Origin: Chloroflexota bacterium
GTDB lineage: Bacteria > Chloroflexota > Limnocylindria > Limnocylindrales > CSP1-4
Direction: 5' to 3'
Length of the DNA: 60,875 nt
NCBI GenBank assembly: GCA_016781485.1
Contig: JADDQH010000006.1
Span: 1-60,875 of the forward strand
Within the stretch, counting starts at the first letter, position 1; each line of letters opens with the position of its first letter. The translations under genes were made by a program, and so were the position numbers. This document shows, piece after piece, positions 42,609-51,515 of this stretch. Under the pieces are notes generated by a model that made no database searches, was not told where the DNA came from, and saw only the letters and a list, made by a program, of their open reading frames with translations.

Positions 42609-44374
42609 GGGACGGTGGCGCCGGCGAGGACGGCAGCGTCGCGACGCGACGCTGCGAGCACTCGCCCAAGGGCGCCGGGGGAGGCCGCATCGCGGACCTC
42701 GAGCTGGAGCGACTCGAAACCCCCGAACATCCGGCTCCCGACGCGCGCGACCACCTCGAGCTCGTCGCCTTCGCGGACCCCATCCCCGAGGTCCGGCCTG
42801 TCGAAGCAGATCGCGTCGAGCACCTCCCTCCCCTTGCGGAGCGTGAGCTGGGTGTGGCCCCCGGACGCCTGGCGGACTCGCGTGACCACGAGCCCGGTGA
42901 CGCCGACCATCGGCGCCGGATTGCCGGGGCCGGTCGGCGCCAGCAGCGCGAGCTCGCGATGGAGCGCGTACCCCAGATCGTTCGCATGCACGACGATGTC
43001 CACGGCGAGCTCGGGACGGGGGTCGGGAGGTCCGGCTGCGGCCGCGAGTGCGAGGAACCGCTGCCGGAAGGCCTCGAAGCGGTCGCCGGGAAGGCTGCAG
43101 CCGGCAGCTGCCGGGTGGCCCCCGAACCGCTCGAACAGATCCCGGCAGTCCGCGAACGCGGCTGCAAGGTCGAACCCGTTGGCCGTCCGCGCCGATCCGC
43201 GCCACGGCGAGACGGCCGTCGACAGGACGACGACGGGGCGGTTGTGCGTCTCGGCGAGCCGGCCCGCGACGACTCCGATGATGCCCACGGGCCACGCGCC
43301 GGCGACGACGACCGCGGGTCCGTCGATCATCTGCTCCGCGTCGCGGCGTGCCTCGTCCAGGACCTCGGCCGTCAGCTCGCGGCGGCGGAGGTTCGCCTCG
43401 TTGAGCTCGCTCCCCAGCCGCTCCGCCTCCTGCTCGCTCTCCTCCAGGAGCAGGCGCAGGGCTGCGCCGGCGTCACCCAGCCGCCCGACGGCGTTCAGGC
43501 GAGGCGCGACGGCGAAGGCGACGGTGTCGAGGTCCACCCGAGCGGGCTCGACCCCGGCGGACCGGAGAAGCGCCGCCAGACCGGGTCGACACGCCGATCG
43601 GAGCGAGTCGAGACCGAGGCGCGCGATCGCGCGGTTCTCGCCCAGCACCGGAGCGACGTCCGCGACGGTGCCGATCGCCGCCAGGTCGGCCAGGCCGAGG
43701 GCGAACTCGGGTCCCCCGACTTGGGCCGCCAGGACGAGCTGTGCGAGCTTGAGTGCGACGCCGCTTCCCGCCAGCCTCGGCTCGGGATAACGGCTCGCCG
43801 CGAGGTGTGGATTGACGATCGCTGCGGCCGGCGGCAGGACCGAAGGCGGGTGGTGGTGGTCGGTGACGAGGACGTCGATCCCGATCTCGCGAGCAGCCTC
43901 CACCTCGGCGACGCTCGAAGTCCCGCAATCCACGGTGACGATCACCGTGCGGCCGTCCGAGTGTGCTCGCTCGACGGCGCGCAGCGAGAGTCCGTGCCCC
44001 TCCTCGAGGCGGCTCGGGACGTAGGGCGATGCGTCCAGACCGAGCCGCCGAAGGGCGAGGGTCATGATGGCCAGCCCGGTCAGCCCATCCGCATCGAAAT
44101 CCCCGAACACGAGGACGCGCTCACTGCGCGAGGCTGCGACCGAGAGTCGGGCGCGGAAGGCGTCGGCGTGAGGCAGCAGCCGCGGATCGTGCAGCGCCGA
44201 CAGGGGCGGGCCGAAGAATGCGGTCAGATCCGTGGGGGTGTGGACGCCGCGGGCGGAGAGGATCCCGAGTAGTCGCTCGGGGACCGCGAGCTCGCGCGCG
44301 GCGGAGGCAAGCTCGGGATCGACCGGACCGGGGGGCGGCAGGCGCCAGCGGTAGGCGGGCTCCAGCTCGCTCAT
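42605..44374 (-). CDS. recJ: Single-stranded-DNA-specific exonuclease RecJ
   Basis: RecJ is a 5'-3' single-strand exonuclease for recombination and mismatch repair. DHH motifs are in order: FGDFDADGLTG, VTVDCGTSS, VTDHHHPP, and IGTVADVAPVLGENR; the DHHA1 motif is FERFGGHPAAAGC. A C-terminal OB domain (LRKGREVLDAICFDRPDLG) follows. The start is ATG 44374. It lies between secF and pyrF; a secDF-recJ neighbourhood is common in Chloroflexota and Actinomycetota. Confidence 0.95.
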   Translation of the reverse strand: MSELEPAYRWRLPPPGPVDPELASAARELAVPERLLGILSARGVHTPTDLTAFFGPPLSALHDPRLLPHADAFRARLSVAASRSERVLVFGDFDADGLTGLAIMTLALRRLGLDASPYVPSRLEEGHGLSLRAVERAHSDGRTVIVTVDCGTSSVAEVEAAREIGIDVLVTDHHHPPSVLPPAAAIVNPHLAASRYPEPRLAGSGVALKLAQLVLAAQVGGPEFALGLADLAAIGTVADVAPVLGENRAIARLGLDSLRSACRPGLAALLRSAGVEPARVDLDTVAFAVAPRLNAVGRLGDAGAALRLLLEESEQEAERLGSELNEANLRRRELTAEVLDEARRDAEQMIDGPAVVVAGAWPVGIIGVVAGRLAETHNRPVVVLSTAVSPWRGSARTANGFDLAAAFADCRDLFERFGGHPAAAGCSLPGDRFEAFRQRFLALAAAAGPPDPRPELAVDIVVHANDLGYALHRELALLAPTGPGNPAPMVGVTGLVVTRVRQASGGHTQLTLRKGREVLDAICFDRPDLGDGVREGDELEVVARVGSRMFGGFESLQLEVRDAASPGALGRVLAASRRDAAVLAGATVP

Positions 44375-44440
44375 CTAGACGAGGATGAGGCCCCCGTCTT
44401 CACGCCTGCTTATCGCCCACTCGTCACCGATGCCACGCCG

Positions 44441-45679
44441 TCATCGCGCGGCACGCGCCGTCACCAGTTCTCGCTGCCGTCGCCTGTCGGCCCATTCGTG
44501 CCACGAGACGAGGAGGGCGCTGGCGTTGAAGATCGAGGAATAGGTACCCGAAACGATCCCGATGAGCAGCGCCAGGACGAACGTCCGGATCGCCTCGCCG
44601 CCGAAGAGGAGCATCGCCGTGAGCGTGATCACGACGGTCAGCGACGTGTTGAGCGAGCGACCCAGCGTCTGCAGGAGGCTGTGGTTCACGATCGCGCTGA
44701 ACGGCTCGCCCGCGTGACGCACCCGGTTCTCACGGATCCGGTCGAACACCACGATCGTGTCGTGGACGCTGAAACCGATGACCGTGAGCATCGCCGTGAC
44801 GAACAGCGCGTCGATCTGAACGTCGAAGAACGTGCCGAGGATCGCGAACGTGCCGACGACCACGACGACGTCGTGGACGAGCGCCGCGATCGCCGTCGCG
44901 CCCATCCGGAAATCGCCGAAGCGGAACGTCATCCAGCCCAGGATCCCGACCGACCCGAGGGCGATCAGCAGCAGCGCCTGCTGGGTCAGCTCCTCGCTGA
45001 TGACGGGGCCGACCGTCGTCCGTTGCCGTTCCTCATCGATGGGTCCGAACCGGGCTTGGAGGGCCGTCGCGAGATCCGCGAGCGGTCCCTCGGTGGGGAC
45101 GATGTCGTCGTCGCGGGCGCCCGTGATGGGCGGCGACGAGACGGGGGAAGCGCCCGGGGACGCGCCGGGGGACCCCGAGGGACTCGGCGACGCGTCGGCG
45201 GTCGCAGACGCTGCCGGGCTGGCGGCAGGGGAAGGGCTGGCGGCGGTCGACGGGCTGGCGGCAGGAGATCCCGCGACGTCGGCTGCAGGCGATGGGGACG
45301 CACCGGGTGATCGTGACGTGCCGGGAGAGGCGCCCGGAGACCCTGACGCGCCAGGCGAAGGTGAGGCGGCCGGCTCCGGCCGTTCGTGGAGGTCGATCGG
45401 CTCCGTCCGGATGAGGACGAAGTCTCCGCTGGTCGTCGCCACCGTCGCCTCCCCGTAGCCGTGCTCGGCAAGGACGGCCCTGACCGCATCCGGTGCCGGC
45501 GCGCCATCGCGGAAGTGGATCTCCCAGACCGTGCCGCCGGTGTAGTCGATCGAGAACTTGAGCCCCGCGGCGCCCTGGGTGATCGGTGTCAGGAAGATGA
45601 AGATGAGCCCGGGGATGGTGAGAAGGGCGCTGATGATGTAGTACCAGCGGCGCTTGCCGATCAGGTCAAACACGCGCAC
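44441..45679 (-). CDS. secF: Protein translocase subunit SecF with a low-complexity periplasmic insert
   Basis: SecF works with SecD to pull exported proteins across the membrane using proton force. TM1 (residues ~13-31), the P1 start FSIDYTGGTVWEIHF, and the C-terminal five-helix domain (VGILGWMTFRF; ALVHDVVVVVGTFAILG; GFSVHDTIVVFDRIREN; FVLALLIGIVSGTYSSIF) are all clear. Residues ~102-185 are an almost pure Pro/Ala/Ser/Gly insert within the extracytoplasmic P1 domain, not expected in SecF. ATG 45679 overlaps the secD stop by 14 nt. Confidence 0.95.
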   Translation of the reverse strand: MRVFDLIGKRRWYYIISALLTIPGLIFIFLTPITQGAAGLKFSIDYTGGTVWEIHFRDGAPAPDAVRAVLAEHGYGEATVATTSGDFVLIRTEPIDLHERPEPAASPSPGASGSPGASPGTSRSPGASPSPAADVAGSPAASPSTAASPSPAASPAASATADASPSPSGSPGASPGASPVSSPPITGARDDDIVPTEGPLADLATALQARFGPIDEERQRTTVGPVISEELTQQALLLIALGSVGILGWMTFRFGDFRMGATAIAALVHDVVVVVGTFAILGTFFDVQIDALFVTAMLTVIGFSVHDTIVVFDRIRENRVRHAGEPFSAIVNHSLLQTLGRSLNTSLTVVITLTAMLLFGGEAIRTFVLALLIGIVSGTYSSIFNASALLVSWHEWADRRRQRELVTARAAR

Positions 45680-47030
45680 CTGCTTGGCGCGAGCGCCCCC
45701 TCGCCGCCGCGATGGTGAACTCCTCCTCCTGCACGCCGTACAGCCGGGCCTGACGCGCCCAGGGCTGTCGGACGATCACACGCAGCAGCATCCGGCTGAG
45801 CGTGATCGCGGTGAACATCGAGACCAGTACGCCGATGATCAGCACGAGCGCGAAGCCGCGGATCACGGACGACCCGAAATAGAACAGGATCGCGGCAGTG
45901 ATCAGGCTCGACACATTCGAGTCGAAGATCGAGTTCCACGCTCGGCTGAAGCCCGCCTCGATCGCCGCCTGGATGGTCTTGCCGGCACGAAGCTCCTCCT
46001 TCGTGCGCTCGAAGATGAGGATGTTCGCGTCGACCGCCATGCCCACGGAAAGGACGAACGCGGCGATGCCGGCGAGCGTGAGCGTCACGGGGATGAGCCG
46101 GAACAGCGCCAATACGACGAGTGCGTAGTAGATCAGCGCGAGGCAGGCGACGGCCCCCGGCAGCCGGTAGTGGATGAGCATGAACACGAACACGAGCCCG
46201 ATCCCGATGATCCCGGCCAGGATGCTCTGGCGCAGGAACGACTCGCCGAGCGTCGCGCTGATGGAACTCGCCTGGACCTCCTCGACGGCGAGCGGCAGGG
46301 CGCCGAACCGGAGCGTCGTCACGAGCGCGTTCATCTCCGCTGCGCTGAAGTCCCCGCTGATCTGCCCTCGGCCACCCGGGATGGCGCTGTTGATGCTCGG
46401 CGCCGACTGGACGATGTCGTCGAGCACGATCGCGAAGAACTCACCGATGTGCTCGGTCGTGTACTGCTCGAAGAGACGGGCGCCTTCCGGCTTCAGCACG
46501 AAGTCGACTGCTCGCTGGCCTCTCTCGTCGCGGCCGGCCGTGGCCTCCTGGACCTGGTCCCCGCTGAACAGCGGCGTGAGTCCGGCTGGTAGCTGCATCC
46601 CCTGTTGCGGCACCGGCTCCGACCCGCCGCCCGTCCGCGCGGATCCGAATCGCTCCACGGGGAGCGGCACGAAGTCCAGGCGTCCGGTGGAGCCGATCAG
46701 CGCGCGGATCTCGTCCGCGTTCTGTACGCCCGGCATCTCGACCACGATCCGGTCCGTCCCCTGGACGAGGACGAGCGGCTCCGCGACTCCGCTCGCGTTG
46801 ACGCGGTTCTCCATGATCGTCCGGATCGTCTCCATCTGATCGCCCTCGGGCGTGGAGCCGTCCGGCGTTCTGGCCTGGTACTCGATCCGGATCCCGCCGC
46901 TCAGGTCGAGACCCAGCCTGGTCTCGATCGGCTCCTGGGTGACCGGGTTCCGGACGCCCGCGGGCGCGAACGCCACCGCGAGCGCGACGAGGCCGACCGC
47001 CACGATGATGAAGGGGAGAAAGCGCCGCAT
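45666..47030 (-). CDS. secD: Protein translocase subunit SecD
   Basis: SecD carries TM1 (residues 4-23), P1 domain with RLGLDLSGGIRIEYQ, base and head regions (ENRVNASGVAEPLV, VEMPGVQNADEIRALIGSTGRLDF, NSAIPGGRGQISGDFS), and a C-terminal transmembrane domain with VGMAVDANILIFERTKEELR. The size of 454 is compact but normal for separate SecD/SecF. ATG 47030 is preceded by an extended -10 (TGTTACAGT) 10 nt upstream, and an AGGG could serve as a weak Shine-Dalgarno. It is coupled to secF. Confidence 0.97.
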   Translation of the reverse strand: MRRFLPFIIVAVGLVALAVAFAPAGVRNPVTQEPIETRLGLDLSGGIRIEYQARTPDGSTPEGDQMETIRTIMENRVNASGVAEPLVLVQGTDRIVVEMPGVQNADEIRALIGSTGRLDFVPLPVERFGSARTGGGSEPVPQQGMQLPAGLTPLFSGDQVQEATAGRDERGQRAVDFVLKPEGARLFEQYTTEHIGEFFAIVLDDIVQSAPSINSAIPGGRGQISGDFSAAEMNALVTTLRFGALPLAVEEVQASSISATLGESFLRQSILAGIIGIGLVFVFMLIHYRLPGAVACLALIYYALVVLALFRLIPVTLTLAGIAAFVLSVGMAVDANILIFERTKEELRAGKTIQAAIEAGFSRAWNSIFDSNVSSLITAAILFYFGSSVIRGFALVLIIGVLVSMFTAITLSRMLLRVIVRQPWARQARLYGVQEEEFTIAAARGRSRQAGARV

Positions 47031-47040
47031 CTGTAGCCCT

Positions 47041-47049
47041 ACTGTAACA
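47041..47049 (-). promoter_or_regulatory. Extended -10 (TGtTACAGT) of secD-secF
   Basis: TG-T-TACAGT ends 10 nt before the secD ATG, so the leader would be only a few nucleotides. It stands in the 142-nt gap between uvrC and secD, where I see nothing else. Confidence 0.5.
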
Positions 47050-47172
47050 AGGCACCGCGGCCGCTGCCGCGGAGACCGCCATCGCGCCGGGCATCGGACG
47101 ACTCGGGCAGCAGGGGAGGCACCCGTCGGATCCCGTCGCCGGACTCGCTGTCCGTGATCGCCGAAGGGCGCC

Positions 47173-49020
47173 TCAGACGTCGAGCGCGGTCCGGATGCGC
47201 TCGGCGAGCGGACGGCTGATCCCGGGCACCGACGCGATCTGCTCGACCGACGCGTCCCTCATCTGCTTCGCCGAGCCGAACACCCGCAGCAACGCCCGCT
47301 TCTTCGCCGGCCCGACGCCCGGGACGTCGTCGAGGACCGATCGCACCGCGGACTTCGCTCGCAACTGCCGGTGGTACGTGATCGCGAACCGGTGCGCCTC
47401 GTCACGCAGCCGCTGGACCAGGTAGAGCGCCTGCGAGTCGGCGGGAAGGACGACCGGGTCCGACCGGCCCCGGAGGAACAGCTCCTCGCGCTCCTTCGCG
47501 ATCCCCACCAGCGGCATGTCGACGAGCCCGAGCTCATCGAGCACCTCGCGCGCGGCCGAGACCTGCCCCTTCCCGCCGTCGATCACGACGAGGTCGGGGA
47601 GCCGCCAGCGCAGCTCCTCCGCGCTCCCCTCCTCGCCGGACAGCGCACGATGGAAGCGCCGGCGAAGCACCTCCTGGTGGCTCGCGTAGTCGTTCGCGCC
47701 CTGGACCGATCTGATCCGGAACCGCCGGTACTCCCCGCTCCGCGGCCGCCCCTCCTCGAACACCACCATGCTCCCGACCGAGTTCGTCCCCTGGATGTTG
47801 CTGATGTCGTAGCACTCGATGCGCATCGGGGGGCCTGCGAGACCCAGCGCGTCCGCCAGCTCCTCCAGCGCGCCGAGCGTCTTCCCCTGGTCCGCGAGCC
47901 AGCGCGCCTGCTCCCGGGCGAGGGCGTCCGCCGCATTCCGCGCCGCAAGCTCGCTCAGCTCCCGGTTCCGGCCGCGCTGCGCGACGGCGATCCTCACCTG
48001 CCTGCCGCGCCGGACGGACATCAGCGCCTCGAGCTCCACCGAGTCCGGTAGCGGCCGCGGCACCAAGACCCGCGGCGGGATCGAGCCGGCCGTCGCGTAG
48101 TACTGCATCAGGAACGCGCTCAGCGCCTCCTCGTCCGGCCCGTCGCCCAGGTTCTCCAGCATGAACACGTCCTGCCCCACGAGCTTCCCGTCGCGGACCT
48201 GGAACAACTGGACCGCCGCCTCCCCGCCGGACCGCGCGTACCCGAGTACGTCCTGTTCGGTGCGCGCGAACGCGGCCATCTTCTGGCTCTCCATCGTCCG
48301 CTCGATCGCCCGGACCTTGTCCCTGAGGGCGGCCGCCCGTTCGAAGTCGAGCCCCTCCGACGCTCGCTCCATCTCCTCCCGGAGCCGTTTCGCGACCGCT
48401 TCCTGCCGCCCCTCGAGGAACAGCATCACCTGCTCGACGTCGCGTCGATAGGCGTCCCTGTCGATCGCCTGGATGCACGGCGCCTGGCAGCGTTTGATGT
48501 GGTACAGCAGGCACGGTCGCTGCAGCGCCCGCTCCCCTTCCCGGATGTCGAGCGTGCAGGTGCGGAACGGGAAGAGACGGCGGATGAGGTTCATCGCCTC
48601 GTCGACGCTGCTCGCGGACGCGTACGGACCGAAGTACCGGCTCCCGTCCTGCACGAGCTTCCGTGTCCGCTCGATGCGGGGGAAGTCGTCAGCGAGCGTG
48701 ACCTTGATGAACGGGTAACTCTTGTCGTCCTTGAGCCGGACGTTGAAGCGCGGCTGGAAGCGCTTGACGAGGTTGGCTTCGAGAAGGAGCGCCTCACTCA
48801 CCGTGTCCGTCAGCGTGTACTCGACGTCCGCGACCCGGTCGAGCCCGGACTCGATCCGCAGCGGGTCGCCGCTCGAGCGCTTCTGCCAGTAGCTTCGGAC
48901 ACGGTTGCGGAGACTCTGCGCCTTGCCCACGTAGAGCACGCGGCCCCGCGCGTCGCGCATCAGGTAGACGCCGGGGCGATCGGGCAGGTTGGCGAGTGTC
49001 GTCTCGAGCTGCGGGTTCAC
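47173..49020 (-). CDS. uvrC: Excinuclease ABC subunit C
   Basis: UvrC makes both incisions in nucleotide excision repair. Order: GIY-YIG nuclease (PGVYLMRDARGRVLYVGKAQ, residues ~17-36), the Cys region (CLLYHIKRCQAPC), UVR helix (GLDFERAAALRDKVRAIER), RNase-H-like second nuclease (CYDISNIQGTNSVGSMVVF; VIDGGKGQ), and a C-terminal helix-hairpin-helix pair (DDVPGVGPAKKRALL; VPGISRPLAERI). The 615 residues are typical. Start GTG 49020 has TAGAAT ending 6 nt upstream and no separated Shine-Dalgarno. Confidence 0.98.
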   Translation of the reverse strand: MNPQLETTLANLPDRPGVYLMRDARGRVLYVGKAQSLRNRVRSYWQKRSSGDPLRIESGLDRVADVEYTLTDTVSEALLLEANLVKRFQPRFNVRLKDDKSYPFIKVTLADDFPRIERTRKLVQDGSRYFGPYASASSVDEAMNLIRRLFPFRTCTLDIREGERALQRPCLLYHIKRCQAPCIQAIDRDAYRRDVEQVMLFLEGRQEAVAKRLREEMERASEGLDFERAAALRDKVRAIERTMESQKMAAFARTEQDVLGYARSGGEAAVQLFQVRDGKLVGQDVFMLENLGDGPDEEALSAFLMQYYATAGSIPPRVLVPRPLPDSVELEALMSVRRGRQVRIAVAQRGRNRELSELAARNAADALAREQARWLADQGKTLGALEELADALGLAGPPMRIECYDISNIQGTNSVGSMVVFEEGRPRSGEYRRFRIRSVQGANDYASHQEVLRRRFHRALSGEEGSAEELRWRLPDLVVIDGGKGQVSAAREVLDELGLVDMPLVGIAKEREELFLRGRSDPVVLPADSQALYLVQRLRDEAHRFAITYHRQLRAKSAVRSVLDDVPGVGPAKKRALLRVFGSAKQMRDASVEQIASVPGISRPLAERIRTALDV

Positions 49021-49026
49021 TCCTCG

Positions 49027-49032
49027 ATTCTA
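49027..49032 (-). promoter_or_regulatory. -10 box TAGAAT upstream of uvrC (leaderless-type)
   Basis: TAGAAT (5 of 6 match) ends 6 nt before GTG 49020 in the 133-nt divergent gap between uvrC and the helicase gene. A transcript would begin at the start codon. No SOS-type palindrome is seen in the gap. Confidence 0.5.
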
Positions 49033-49153
49033 GGGTCGACCTGACGCCGGTCCGTCGCCGAGGGGTGATGGGCCAGCGACGCGAGGGCCCGGTCCCGGGG
49101 CGGGGTGGACCCAGAGTGGAGCGTGCGATAAGAGGCGCGCGGCAAGGTAGGAG

Positions 49154-50881
49154 GTGTCGCTCCATCCGTGCGTCGCCGCTCGCCTCGCCCGCCTCGCGCC
49201 CGACCAGCGCGCCGCGGCCACCGCACCTCCCGGACCGGTGCTGTGCATCGCCACGGCCGGGAGTGGCAAGACGACGACGCTCGTCGCACGGGTCGCCTGG
49301 CTCGTCGCGAACGGGATCGCCCCGAGGACGATCACTGCCGTCACCTTCAACCGCCGCGCGGCAGAGGAGCTGATGCAGCGCGTCCACGATGCGGTCGAGC
49401 CTCTCGCCGTCGAGCCACGGGCGGTCCGCGTCAGCACGTTCCACGCGCTCGGGCGGGAGATCCTGGCGGAAGCGGGCGTCGACGTGACCCGACTCCTCGA
49501 CCGCGAGTCCGTGCTGCGCGACACGGAGGGGGACAGCCTTTCGGGGGCATGGCTCCGGGTCCTCGACGATGCCTTCTCGCGGCTCAAGCTCGACCTCGGG
49601 ATGGAGCCGGACGCCCTACGGGAGGAGGTCCGGCTCGAGGAGGAGGCGGGGCGACCTGCGGGACCGATCGTCCGCGCATTCCTGCGTTACGAGGCGGCCC
49701 TGGAGGAGCGAAAGGCGCTCGACTTCGACGATCTGGTCCGGAGAGCGCTCGTCGAGCTCCATCGAGACCCGGAGCTGCTGGATCGCTGGCGCGGGCGGTG
49801 TGCGCATCTGCTCGTTGACGAGGTCCAGGATCTCGACCGGAGCCAGCTCCGCCTTGCCGTCCTCCTGTCCGCCCCGGCCAACGACATCTTCCTCGTGGGC
49901 GACGACGACCAGACGATCTACGCCTGGCGGCTCGCGGACGTGCGACGCGTACTCGGTCTCGCCCGCGACCTGCCGGGGCTACGGCGCGTCGATCTCGTCA
50001 CGAATCACCGGTGTCCGGCGCCGGTCGTGCGCCGGGCGGTCCGACTCGTCGAGCACAACGTCGAGCGATTCGAAAAACGGATAGAACCAGCCCCGGGAGC
50101 CACCGGAACGCTCTATCTCGCGCCGGACGGCGGAGACGACGTGGCGCGCGCGCGGCGCATCCTCCGTAGGTGTCCGGAGGGCGGCATAGCGACCCATGCC
50201 GTCCTCGCCAGGACGAACCTCGAGCTCGCGCCGTATGCCGCCGTCGCCCTGGAGGCCGGCGTCCCCTACGAAGCCGCCGACGATGGACTCGTGCTGGACG
50301 ACCCGATGCTCGACCCGCTTCTCGATGCCGCGGCGGCGACCGAGGCGGCGCACCCGCAGGTGCCACTGCTAGCGATAGTCGAGCAGGTGCGCCGGGGCGT
50401 CGATGCCGGCACGAAGCCGCTCGCTGCCGCGATGTTGTCGTGGGCCGCGCCGTTCCGCCGCGTCGCCGAGCTGAGGGCTATGGTCGAGGCCGCGCGACGC
50501 CGCCGGGCGGAGCTCGGATCGGACGGGCGGGAGGGAACGTCTACCGACCCTTCGGCCACTGGTCGTTCCGATGCTCGGCCTCGGGGTGCTGAGCCTCTCG
50601 CTGCCGATCCTCTCCCGGCGCGGCTTGTCCTCGCGACCGCACACGCCACCAAGGGGCTCGAGTTCGACCACGTCGTCTGCGTCGGCCTGGACGAAGGCCG
50701 GTTCCCGAGCGTGCGCGCCCTTGCCGAGGCCGACGATCCGGTACGCGCGCTGGAAGAGGAGCGGCGCCTCGCATACGTCGCGTGGACCCGCGCGCGCCGT
50801 TCGCTCGCCCTCGTGTACGACCCCGCGGCCCCCTCCCCGTTCCTGCGCGAGGCGTTCGACCCGGACGAGCTGACGGTCTAG
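49154..50881 (+). CDS. Compact UvrD/PcrA/Rep-like superfamily I DNA helicase
   Basis: SF1A motifs in order: LAPDQRAAATAP (Q motif), Walker A ATAGSGKTTTL, Ia VTFNRRAAEEL, Walker B LLVDEVQDLDRSQ, III GDDDQTIYAWR, IV TNHRCPAPVVRRA, V ATAHATKGLEFDHVVC and VI EEERRLAYVAWTRAR. At 575 residues it is ~100-150 shorter than UvrD/PcrA, mainly in the 2B region, so it may be a distinct repair or recombination helicase. GTG 49154 overlaps an AGGAGG sequence, leaving its ribosome binding unclear. It is divergent from uvrC, so a DNA repair role is plausible. Confidence 0.85.
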   Translation: MSLHPCVAARLARLAPDQRAAATAPPGPVLCIATAGSGKTTTLVARVAWLVANGIAPRTITAVTFNRRAAEELMQRVHDAVEPLAVEPRAVRVSTFHALGREILAEAGVDVTRLLDRESVLRDTEGDSLSGAWLRVLDDAFSRLKLDLGMEPDALREEVRLEEEAGRPAGPIVRAFLRYEAALEERKALDFDDLVRRALVELHRDPELLDRWRGRCAHLLVDEVQDLDRSQLRLAVLLSAPANDIFLVGDDDQTIYAWRLADVRRVLGLARDLPGLRRVDLVTNHRCPAPVVRRAVRLVEHNVERFEKRIEPAPGATGTLYLAPDGGDDVARARRILRRCPEGGIATHAVLARTNLELAPYAAVALEAGVPYEAADDGLVLDDPMLDPLLDAAAATEAAHPQVPLLAIVEQVRRGVDAGTKPLAAAMLSWAAPFRRVAELRAMVEAARRRRAELGSDGREGTSTDPSATGRSDARPRGAEPLAADPLPARLVLATAHATKGLEFDHVVCVGLDEGRFPSVRALAEADDPVRALEEERRLAYVAWTRARRSLALVYDPAAPSPFLREAFDPDELTV

Positions 50882-50961
50882 CGGACGCTCGAGCGTGTCG
50901 ATCGCGACCTCGTCCTGCCGGACGGTCACCGCGAGCAGCACTCGCAGGCGAGGGACCCTGC

Positions 50962-51450
50962 CTACGTCCTCGTGCGCAGGTCGACCGAGAAGTCGAGTCG
51001 AGCCCGGAGGAGCGTGAGTGCCTCGCCCCAGCCCTCGAGGCACTCGGCGTACGCGTCGAGGGCGCCCGGCAGCGAGAGATCGAACGGGCCGTCGACGAGC
51101 CGGACGAGGCTCCCGTAGCCACGCGGAGCGATGTCGACGGTCACCTGCGTGACGAGCGACTCGTCAGGGAGCCACGGCCAACGGAACTGGAACCGACGGT
51201 CGGGGTCGGCGAAGACGACGTCCCACCAGATCCGCTGGTCCGGCCAGACGAGGATGGAGCGCGCGCCAGGCATCAGCGATCCCTCGACGGCGTGTGGGAA
51301 CCAGGTGGCGAGCTCGCCCGGGTCGGACCAGGCGCGGTAGACGCGCGCGGGTGGGGCGTCGAGGCGGCGCTCGGCGCGGACCACGCGCGGGTCGAGGTTG
51401 ACGTCGAGAACGGTCTGCCCCGAGCGACGCGGGCCACGCGGGGCCGTCAC
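50962..51450 (-). CDS. SRPBCC/AHSA1-like ligand-binding protein
   Basis: The pattern RAERRLDAPPARVYRAWSDPGELATWFP is typical of the AHSA1/START-like (SRPBCC) fold, with a later GYGSLVRLVDGPFD strand and a C-terminal helix (ALDAYAECLEGWGEALTLLRARL). Such proteins bind hydrophobic ligands or have unknown roles; none can be assigned here. The start is GTG 51450. It converges with the helicase gene (80-nt gap, containing the palindrome ACGCTCGAGCGT at 50885-50896). The next gene upstream is a DedA-family protein, 65 nt away. Confidence 0.75.
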   Translation of the reverse strand: MTAPRGPRRSGQTVLDVNLDPRVVRAERRLDAPPARVYRAWSDPGELATWFPHAVEGSLMPGARSILVWPDQRIWWDVVFADPDRRFQFRWPWLPDESLVTQVTVDIAPRGYGSLVRLVDGPFDLSLPGALDAYAECLEGWGEALTLLRARLDFSVDLRTRT

Positions 51451-51515
51451 GACGGGGGCTCGGCGCGAGCGGTCTTCAAAGGTGGAACGTCGCGGCTCGG
51501 CACGTCGAGCGGCTG

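Noticed and set aside
41691-43295. Long pyrF reading frame reaching far into recJ
   Set aside because: The first ~230 codons are out-of-frame recJ sequence. The GTGA overlap at 42608 marks the real start.
50885-50896. Palindrome ACGCTCGAGCGT between convergent helicase and SRPBCC genes
   Set aside because: As a hairpin it gives only a 4-bp stem; no U-tract. Possibly a protein site, but nothing supports one.
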